Assembly: GCF_017592825.1 (NCBI RefSeq)
Contig: NZ_JAGFMD010000013.1
Coordinates: 1 to 61,700 of the forward strand
Reading direction: 5' to 3'
DNA: 61,700 nt
Source: Roseivirga sp. E12
GTDB taxonomy: Bacteria; Bacteroidota; Bacteroidia; Cytophagales; Cyclobacteriaceae
Shown: one piece after another, positions 55,717 through 61,700 of the stretch
Layout: each line of letters starts with the position of its first letter
Numbering within the stretch: position 1 is the first letter of the stretch
Position numbers and translations under genes: made by a program
The notes under the pieces: generated by a model
What the model was told of the DNA's origin: nothing
Database searches by the model: none
The model's input: only the letters and a program-made list of their open reading frames with translations

Positions 55717-58700
55717 TTGCTGAACCTAAAATCAACCATAACACTTCTACTTTGTCTTCTATTGACATTGCCGATCATTGCTCAAACCAATAGTGTTTTG
55801 AGCTCAGGCAAGTGGGTAAAGATGGAATTTGAGAGCGCTGGAGTTTATAAAATAGACCACAATACTCTAAATGAGATGGGTTTTGTTCCTGCCCAGTTAG
55901 ACCCAAGGAATATAGCCATCTATGGAAACCCTGGAGGCATGCTCCCACAGGACCTATCGATTAGCCGACCTTCAAGTTTGACCGAAAATGCCATCCAAGT
56001 TGTCGGAGAAGACGATGGTATCTTTAATGAAAGTGACTTCATCCTCTTTTATGTGGATGAAATCGAAACCATTGGTTTTGACTCATCGACAGAACGTTTC
56101 AATGTTACCAAAAACCTATATTCTGATAAGAACTACTATTTCATTACAGTAAAGGAAACCAATGGAAAAAGACAGTCAACTATTGACAACCTTGGACTAA
56201 ACCACCCGAAAGTAGACTGGTACAACCAACTTGTTTTTCATGAAGTAGACGAAGTTAACCTATTAACCTCTGGTCGCGAATGGCTTGGAGAACAGTTCAG
56301 CACGCAAAACATCATAAGCTTCAATCATGAAAACTTATCATTAGCACCAAACCAGGAGATTAACCTCTCAGTGAATGTACTCGCCCAGTCTTTCAGCTCC
56401 TCTAGTATGAATATTGAACTGAATTCAACGCTGTTAGGCGAATTGAACTTCGGTGCTATTCCAAACACACAGTATGGTATAAAAGGAAACTCACGAACTG
56501 GCGACTATCAATTATCAACAAACGCCATATCTGGAAGTGACCTGACACTGCGATTCACCTACGATCAGTCTGGTGCCAGCAATGCTGTTGCCTATTTGGA
56601 CAACTATTTACTCAATCTGCCATCTCCATTGACATACAATGGTAATCCGATCCACATACGCAATACGACATCCTTAAACCAAGCCATCACGACTTACGAA
56701 ATCTCAGGCACATCTGGTAATCTCAGTGTTTGGAAGGTTACAGATCCAACAGAGACTCAAGCGCAAAATGTAAGCTTCGATAACGGAACAACGAGTTTTG
56801 GAGCTTTTTCTAACATACTGGAAGAGTTCATAATCTTTGACCCTCTTAGCCTTCCAACCCCTGAAATATTTGAAGCAGTAACTAATCAAAATCTCCGCGG
56901 AGAGCTGTCCTCCGATTTCATAATAATAACCCATCCTGATTTTCTCAATCAAGCCGAAAGACTAGCAAATTTTCGTAGATCCAATGATCTGATGAATGTC
57001 CTGGTAACAACTATTGATAAGGTTTACAATGAATTCAGTTCAGGTAGACAGGATGTTACGGCACTCAGAGATTTCATTAAATGGCAATACGATCTTGGAG
57101 ACCTAAAATATGTTCTGCTCTTTGGAAAAGGCTCCTATGACTACCTAGAAAGACTTGAAAACAACACCAACTTTGTCCCTACTTATGAATCGCGTAACTC
57201 AATACACCCATTATTGACGTATTCGTCAGACGACTACTTTGGCTTCTTGGATAATGATGAAGGCGAGTGGCTGGAATCTTCCACAGGAGATCACCAATTG
57301 GACATAGGTATTGGAAGGATCCCCGCAACAAGTAATGCGCAAGCAAAACGTGCCATTGACAAAATCATTTTATATCAAACCGATGAGAGGGCTTTCGGAG
57401 ACTGGCGAAGCAAATTAGTTTTCATTGCGGATGACGGTGACAACAACAGACATCAAAAAGATGCTGATTCTTTGACCGAGTTGATCGACTCGACTTTTGT
57501 TGAGTTCAATGTTGAAAAGATATATCTCGATGCTTATGAGCAAATACGGTTGCCAAATGGCGAGACATCCCCATCCGCTGAAGAGGCCATTATAGATGCA
57601 GTTAATAGTGGAGCACTGATCGTGAATTTTACTGGTCATGGTTCGGAAACTGGCTGGATGCAAGAACAGGTATTAACCTTTGATTTAATGGAAGAATGGA
57701 GGAATACTTTCAGCTTGCCATTTGTTGTTACCGCTACCTGCGAATTTGGTCGAAATGATGACCCAAGCACTTTCTCTGGAGCTGAAAACTTGATTTTCAA
57801 AGATGTGGGTGGTGCGGTTGCTATGGTAACAACAGCTCGTCCAGTTTTTTCGAGTACAAATTTTGAGCTCAATACAGCACTATATGGTTCCGTTCTAAAT
57901 CGGGAAGCTGGCCAATATCAACGACTAGGCGACATAATTAAATTCACTAAGAACAACAGTCTAAGAGGTAGTCTAAATAGAAATTTCATACTGCTAGGGG
58001 ATCCTAGCATGCGACTATCATATCCAAACAAGAGCATCGAAATTGAAGATATTAACGGGGTTCAACCTGATGTGGGTGATACAATAAGTGCTCTGGAAAG
58101 GGTAGTTATTAATGGCCGAGTGGTTGAAGGCAGCAATGTAGATGCGAACTTTAATGGCACCTTAAAATTCAGCCTTTTCGACAAACTAAGTGATAAACAA
58201 ACGCTTGGCAGTGATGGTGATCCCTTTAGTTATTTAGAAAGAGACAATGAGCTTTTCCGTGGTTCAGGAAAGATTGAGAACGGCATTTTTCAGTTAGAAT
58301 TCATTGTACCCAAAAACATTGACTATAGTTTCGGTAACGGGAAAATGACGATGTATGCCTTTGACAATTCATCACAGGTCGATGCATTAGGAACATCGAT
58401 CGACTTTGTTATTGGAGGCACAGCCGAAGATATTCCGACCGACAACACGCCACCAAGCATCGATTTATTTGTGAACGACACAACCGAAATCATTCAACAG
58501 GAATATAGCCCTAACGTAAACCTGATTCTCCGACTCTTTGATGAAAGTGGTATCAATATTTCAAATAATGGACTAGGCCAACATATAAACTTGAGCATAA
58601 ATGACTCCATCAATTATAATCTCAATAAACTTTACAATGCAGACCTAGATGATTTTAGACATGGAGAGCTCACATTTGAAGCTAATGATCTAATGCCTGG

Positions 58701-59094
58701 TTTGAATAGAATTGATATTAAGGCTTGGGACACACATGGAAATTCAACTACGATTTCTCAAGACTTATTTATTGGCAAAAATAGTTCTAACATTACAGTA
58801 ATAAATAACAACCCTAACCCGTTTAGAGAAGAAACACACTTTAGTATTCAACATTTGTTGTCGGGAGAAAACCTCGAAGTGGGGATTGAGATAAGAAATA
58901 CTAATGGAGAACCAGTAACTGCTCTTTTTAATGAAATATTGAGAGCGGATGAAACAATCGCTGTTCCCTGGTCCGGCACAAATAACAATGGACAGAAACT
59001 CAATCCAGGAATCTATATTTACACCATCAAAATCTACTCAAAAACTAGTGGAAAATCAGGAGTCAAACGCCAGAAACTCATTATTTCAAATTAA
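55717..59094 (+). CDS. porU: Type IX secretion system sortase PorU
   Basis: A 1125-residue C25 (gingipain-family) peptidase at the cell surface that removes the sorting domain of T9SS cargo and attaches it to lipid. Signal peptide about 1-23 (LPIIAQ), N-terminal beta domains, the C25 catalytic domain (about 390-770) with His641 in NFTGHGSETGW and Cys675 in VTATCEFGRNDD, and a C-terminal sorting-like domain (about 1030-1125, NNPNPFREETHF, GIYIYTIKI). The start is TTG at 55717. Confidence 0.95.
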   Translation: MLNLKSTITLLLCLLLTLPIIAQTNSVLSSGKWVKMEFESAGVYKIDHNTLNEMGFVPAQLDPRNIAIYGNPGGMLPQDLSISRPSSLTENAIQVVGEDDGIFNESDFILFYVDEIETIGFDSSTERFNVTKNLYSDKNYYFITVKETNGKRQSTIDNLGLNHPKVDWYNQLVFHEVDEVNLLTSGREWLGEQFSTQNIISFNHENLSLAPNQEINLSVNVLAQSFSSSSMNIELNSTLLGELNFGAIPNTQYGIKGNSRTGDYQLSTNAISGSDLTLRFTYDQSGASNAVAYLDNYLLNLPSPLTYNGNPIHIRNTTSLNQAITTYEISGTSGNLSVWKVTDPTETQAQNVSFDNGTTSFGAFSNILEEFIIFDPLSLPTPEIFEAVTNQNLRGELSSDFIIITHPDFLNQAERLANFRRSNDLMNVLVTTIDKVYNEFSSGRQDVTALRDFIKWQYDLGDLKYVLLFGKGSYDYLERLENNTNFVPTYESRNSIHPLLTYSSDDYFGFLDNDEGEWLESSTGDHQLDIGIGRIPATSNAQAKRAIDKIILYQTDERAFGDWRSKLVFIADDGDNNRHQKDADSLTELIDSTFVEFNVEKIYLDAYEQIRLPNGETSPSAEEAIIDAVNSGALIVNFTGHGSETGWMQEQVLTFDLMEEWRNTFSLPFVVTATCEFGRNDDPSTFSGAENLIFKDVGGAVAMVTTARPVFSSTNFELNTALYGSVLNREAGQYQRLGDIIKFTKNNSLRGSLNRNFILLGDPSMRLSYPNKSIEIEDINGVQPDVGDTISALERVVINGRVVEGSNVDANFNGTLKFSLFDKLSDKQTLGSDGDPFSYLERDNELFRGSGKIENGIFQLEFIVPKNIDYSFGNGKMTMYAFDNSSQVDALGTSIDFVIGGTAEDIPTDNTPPSIDLFVNDTTEIIQQEYSPNVNLILRLFDESGINISNNGLGQHINLSINDSINYNLNKLYNADLDDFRHGELTFEANDLMPGLNRIDIKAWDTHGNSTTISQDLFIGKNSSNITVINNNPNPFREETHFSIQHLLSGENLEVGIEIRNTNGEPVTALFNEILRADETIAVPWSGTNNNGQKLNPGIYIYTIKIYSKTSGKSGVKRQKLIISN

Positions 59095-59105
59095 TATTAT
59101 AGTAC

Positions 59106-59113
59106 TATCTTTG
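59106..59113 (+). promoter_or_regulatory. -7 element for porV
   Basis: TATCTTTG, 13 bases before the ATG at 59126, just after the porU stop. It suggests porV can be transcribed apart from porU. Confidence 0.5.
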
Positions 59114-59125
59114 AACAAAAATTTC

Positions 59126-60283
59126 ATGCGCATCAGAGCAAGCATTTTCACCTTTCTGATCCTATCCCTGTTTATTGCCCCAGCACTGCAAGCGCAGAAC
59201 TCCGTTGGTATCAATGGTCAGGATACTACAATTAACGTTATCACTACTGCAGTCCCCTTCTTATTGATTGCACCTGATCCGGTATCAGGGGCCATGGGAG
59301 ATGTGGGTGTGGCAACAGATCCTGACGCCAACTCTACATTCTGGAACCCAGCAAAACTGGCTTTCATCAATAAAAATGGAGGCATTGGTTTCACTTTTAC
59401 TCCATGGCTCAAAAAGTTTGTTGATGACATGTCCGTCTCCTATTTAACTGGCTTCAAAAAACTTGACGACCAGCAAGCCATTGGTGCATCCCTTACCTAT
59501 TTCAACCTTGGAGATATTCAATTGACTGATGGTGCTGGTAATTCGATAGGAGACTTTACGCCACGAGAATTTGCTCTTTCAGCCACCTACTCAAGACAGC
59601 TCAGTCGTAAACTTAGTGTAGGTGTCACAGGTCGCTATATTTACTCTAATCTTTCAGGAAACATTACTACAAGCCCTGTTACAGATCCAAAGCCTGGAAC
59701 TAGTATTGCTGCAGACATTGGCGTTTACTACAAGTCAGAGCTCACCGTCTTTCAAAAACAATCGCAGCTTTCATATGGAGCATCCATCAGTAATATTGGG
59801 GCAAAAATTTCTTATAATAGTGCTGATGAGGAAGACTTCATACCCACCAATCTAAGAATTGGTTCAGCTCTTTCTTCCTTTCTCGATCCTTATAACAAGA
59901 TCACATTTGCATTAGACTTCAATAAGCTAATGGTTCCTACTCCCCAACCCGATGGCTCTGAACGTGACAAGTCGCTGTTGGCAGGAATGTTTGGGTCTTT
60001 TGGAGATGCTCCAGGAGGGTTTAGTGAAGAGCTTCAAGAAATTTCGGTATCGTTCGGTGCTGAATATGAATACAAAGAAACCTTTGCTATTAGAGCAGGC
60101 TATTTCTACGAACATAGAAATAAAGGAAACAGAAAATACTTTACTGCAGGTGTAGGCTTCAAGGTAGACAAGTTAGAGTTTAACTTCTCTTACTTGGTAC
60201 CTCAGTTCCAGGAGCATCCACTCGCAGAAACATTGCGCTTCGGTGCTGTTCTAGATTTATCTCGCCTCTCAGACGACAATTAG
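59126..60283 (+). CDS. porV: Type IX secretion outer-membrane shuttle PorV (LptO)
   Basis: A 385-residue FadL-like barrel with signal peptide (about 1-24, ending LQAQ) and the PorV pattern VPFLLIAPDPVSGAMGDVGVATDPDANS followed by FWNPAKLAF. PorV binds cargo at the SprA pore and carries it to the PorU sortase. The ATG at 59126 begins the signal peptide; the longer reading frame starting inside porU is rejected. Gene order porU-porV is conserved in Bacteroidota. Confidence 0.95.
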   Translation: MRIRASIFTFLILSLFIAPALQAQNSVGINGQDTTINVITTAVPFLLIAPDPVSGAMGDVGVATDPDANSTFWNPAKLAFINKNGGIGFTFTPWLKKFVDDMSVSYLTGFKKLDDQQAIGASLTYFNLGDIQLTDGAGNSIGDFTPREFALSATYSRQLSRKLSVGVTGRYIYSNLSGNITTSPVTDPKPGTSIAADIGVYYKSELTVFQKQSQLSYGASISNIGAKISYNSADEEDFIPTNLRIGSALSSFLDPYNKITFALDFNKLMVPTPQPDGSERDKSLLAGMFGSFGDAPGGFSEELQEISVSFGAEYEYKETFAIRAGYFYEHRNKGNRKYFTAGVGFKVDKLEFNFSYLVPQFQEHPLAETLRFGAVLDLSRLSDDN

Positions 60284-60286
60284 TCT

Positions 60287-61546
60287 ATGACCCTAGATCG
60301 TACTACGCCTCCATTAGTGCGCGATGTAGCTGATATCAGTCTGCCAGATATCCAATCTTTTTCGGTCAACGGTATTCATACGCATGCACATTTAGACAAG
60401 GGGTCAGGCACATTCAAAATCGAACTTCTTAGTAAAGGAAGTCAATTGTATTCTAAAACTTCTGCGCTCTCGCAGCTGGCGATTAGGATGCTAAATGAAG
60501 GAACGGCATCAAAGTCAAGTGCTGATTTGGCTGAAGCCGTGGACTCTATTGGGAGCTTTCTGGAAATTACGCCTGGTTTTGACTATGCAACAATTTCTAT
60601 TTATGGTCTTGCTAAGTATTTCGAAGAGAACCTTCAAATTCTATCAGAGTTAATCTATCAACCCGCGTTCTCAAAAGTCAGTTTGGAGAATCTCAAAAAT
60701 CGTGAGGTTGATAAGCTGAAAACCAATCTTGAGAAAAGTAGCTATATCTCTTCCATTAACCTGAGAAAGGGTTTGTTTGGAGTAGAGCATGCTTATGGGA
60801 AGCACCTCTTAAGTAATGAACTACTTTCGGTTACCACAGAGGACGTTCGGCAATTTCATAAAGCAAATACACAAACCTTCGATATTTATGTAGCCGGAGA
60901 TTTACCAGTGAATTTCGATAACCTCCTAAATAGATACTTCGACACTTCCAATTCAAACTCTCCCACTGCCCTAATTGGTCAGGTGGTTGCAAAGCCCCAA
61001 AACGATACCTATCAGGATAGTAAGTTTGTTCAAAGCTCGATCAAGTTTGGCAAGCGTTTATTCAACAGAAGTCATGAAGACTATTTTAAGTTCATTGTTC
61101 TCAATGAATTACTAGGAGGCTTTTTTGGCTCTCGTCTTATGAAAAATATTAGAGAAGATAAGGGCTTTACTTACGGTATACATTCCAACCTCTATTCGCT
61201 CCTTCATGATGGATATTTTCTCATCGGAACTGATGTAAATAAAGAAAACGAGCAAGAAACTGTCGATGAGGTTTTTAAGGAAGTGAAGTTGCTCCAAACT
61301 GCACTCGTGGCAAATGAAGAGTTAGATACTGTCAAGAATTATATGATAGGGGTCTTTATTAACTCCTTTTCATCTCCATTTGCCAGTATTGATAAGTTTA
61401 AGACACTTCATTCTCAAGGTATTGACAGGCAATTTTACAGCCAATACATCTCTTCTATTAAGGACATCTCAGCTGTGATTATAAGAGAAGCTGCAGATAA
61501 ATACTTACAGCCAGATTCATTAACACTGAGCATTGCTGGGGCTTAA
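60287..61546 (+). CDS. M16-family peptidase-like protein, active site lost
   Basis: A 419-residue insulinase-fold protein (no signal peptide): two M16 half domains, with the C-terminal signature GGFFGSRLMKNIREDKGFTYGIHS intact. The zinc motif HxxEH of the N-terminal half is absent; the equivalent helix reads LAIRMLNEGT. It is therefore the inactive subunit type, usually paired with an active M16 protein, which is not in the window. It starts 3 bases after porV and is probably cotranscribed. Confidence 0.87.
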   Translation: MTLDRTTPPLVRDVADISLPDIQSFSVNGIHTHAHLDKGSGTFKIELLSKGSQLYSKTSALSQLAIRMLNEGTASKSSADLAEAVDSIGSFLEITPGFDYATISIYGLAKYFEENLQILSELIYQPAFSKVSLENLKNREVDKLKTNLEKSSYISSINLRKGLFGVEHAYGKHLLSNELLSVTTEDVRQFHKANTQTFDIYVAGDLPVNFDNLLNRYFDTSNSNSPTALIGQVVAKPQNDTYQDSKFVQSSIKFGKRLFNRSHEDYFKFIVLNELLGGFFGSRLMKNIREDKGFTYGIHSNLYSLLHDGYFLIGTDVNKENEQETVDEVFKEVKLLQTALVANEELDTVKNYMIGVFINSFSSPFASIDKFKTLHSQGIDRQFYSQYISSIKDISAVIIREAADKYLQPDSLTLSIAGA

Positions 61547-61609
61547 GCCTTTGCATTCAACCGACTGATTCTAGGTTTCCTCTAGGTTAGAAAATTTTTC
61601 ATTAGGCAT

Positions 61610-61641
61610 AAAAAAACCCTTATCGTCTATGATAAGGGTTT
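61610..61641 (-). terminator. Terminator of the rRNA operon
   Basis: Stem AAACCCTTATC (61614-61624) / GATAAGGGTTT (61631-61641), loop GTCTAT, followed on the minus strand by a run of seven T (61616-61610). It lies 9 bases past the 5S rRNA end. Confidence 0.9.
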
Positions 61642-61650
61642 TAATAATAA

Positions 61651-61700
61651 TCTGGCGACTACTTACTCTCCCACCGGTAAAGGCAGTACCATCAGCGCAA
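61651..61700 (-). rRNA. rrf: 5S ribosomal RNA, 3' end (partial)
   Basis: The minus strand reads GCGCTGATGGTACTGC, then GGTGGGAGAGTAAGTAGTCGCCAG, the conserved 3' part of bacterial 5S rRNA. About the last 50 bases are inside the window; the rest, and presumably 23S and 16S, lie to the right. The operon is transcribed toward the M16-like gene. Confidence 0.92.

Noticed and set aside
58949-59125. N-terminal extension of porV into porU
   Set aside because: The ATG at 59126 begins a clear signal peptide and follows a -7 element; the extension would place the signal peptide internally.
1-61700. Search for CRISPR arrays, prophage, transposase or toxin-antitoxin genes
   Set aside because: No regularly spaced repeats, integrase, transposase or recognisable toxin-antitoxin pair was seen.

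Overview
The window looks like a chromosomal segment of a marine-type member of the Bacteroidota, most likely order Cytophagales (Roseivirga/Fulvivirga-like; genus is inference). The sequence-level reasons are: type IX secretion genes (sprA, porU, porV, plus a C-terminal sorting-domain protein), outer-membrane barrels and lipoproteins of Bacteroidota families (DUF4292, DUF4837, DUF1599, a DoxX/MauE-type protein), a eukaryote-like ProRS, a CdaA with folP directly upstream, -7 promoter elements of the Bacteroidota form TAnnTTTG before many genes, and frequent TTG start codons with little Shine-Dalgarno signal. No phage, insertion sequence, CRISPR array or plasmid genes are seen; gene density is high and no gene-free stretch exceeds 300 bases except the left edge, which holds a tRNA, a terminator and palindromic repeats.

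Layout. 1-390: a repeated 26-mer, a long palindrome, a terminator and tRNA-Arg(ACG) on the minus strand. 389-8543: an outer-membrane barrel, then rpoN with a PAP2-like membrane protein and a crotonase (minus), asnS (plus), a sorting-domain-only protein, nnr and a helix-hairpin-helix membrane protein (minus). 8731-20663: hemA and a secreted WG-repeat protein (plus); floA-nfeD and proS (minus); a Ser/Arg-rich lipoprotein and a FadL-like porin (plus); aroK, a DoxX/thioredoxin-like protein and DUF1599 (minus). 20695-28552: folP-cdaA (plus), kbl with a small protein (minus) facing tdh (plus), which together form the threonine-to-glycine pathway; two orphan envelope proteins; icd (minus); a crotonase (plus). 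28567-38051: flippase, TPR protein, DUF4292 lipoprotein, EnvC-like protein, tatA, gatA, an MltD-like transglycosylase and DUF4837, an envelope and cell-wall block. 38157-48886: ruvA, sprA (the T9SS pore), gcvH, a VanZ-like protein and three tandem TonB paralogues. 48913-54247 (minus): yicC, a very large propeller-barrel protein and an FAD oxidoreductase. 54324-61546 (plus): an MBL hydrolase, pssA, porU, porV and a degenerate M16 peptidase. 61651-61700 is the 3' end of a 5S rRNA on the minus strand, with its terminator; a ribosomal RNA operon therefore lies to the right.

How it fits together. Most genes are housekeeping, interleaved with cell-envelope functions. SprA is the outer-membrane channel through which T9SS cargo passes, PorV shuttles cargo off it, and PorU is the sortase that removes the sorting domain. 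The most unusual signals are: (i) three tandem TonB genes that each carry a 16-bp dyad AACTAA-N4-TTAGTT (one mismatch in the first) just upstream, with a sharp change in linker chemistry between paralogues; (ii) a 1106-residue protein joining a degenerate metallopeptidase-like domain, a beta-propeller and an outer-membrane barrel; (iii) a tRNA-Arg whose elbow pair 19-56 is A-U rather than G-C; (iv) a secreted protein that is little more than a T9SS sorting domain; and (v) a Ser/Arg low-complexity lipoprotein. Start codons and promoter calls are by eye; no database search was possible.
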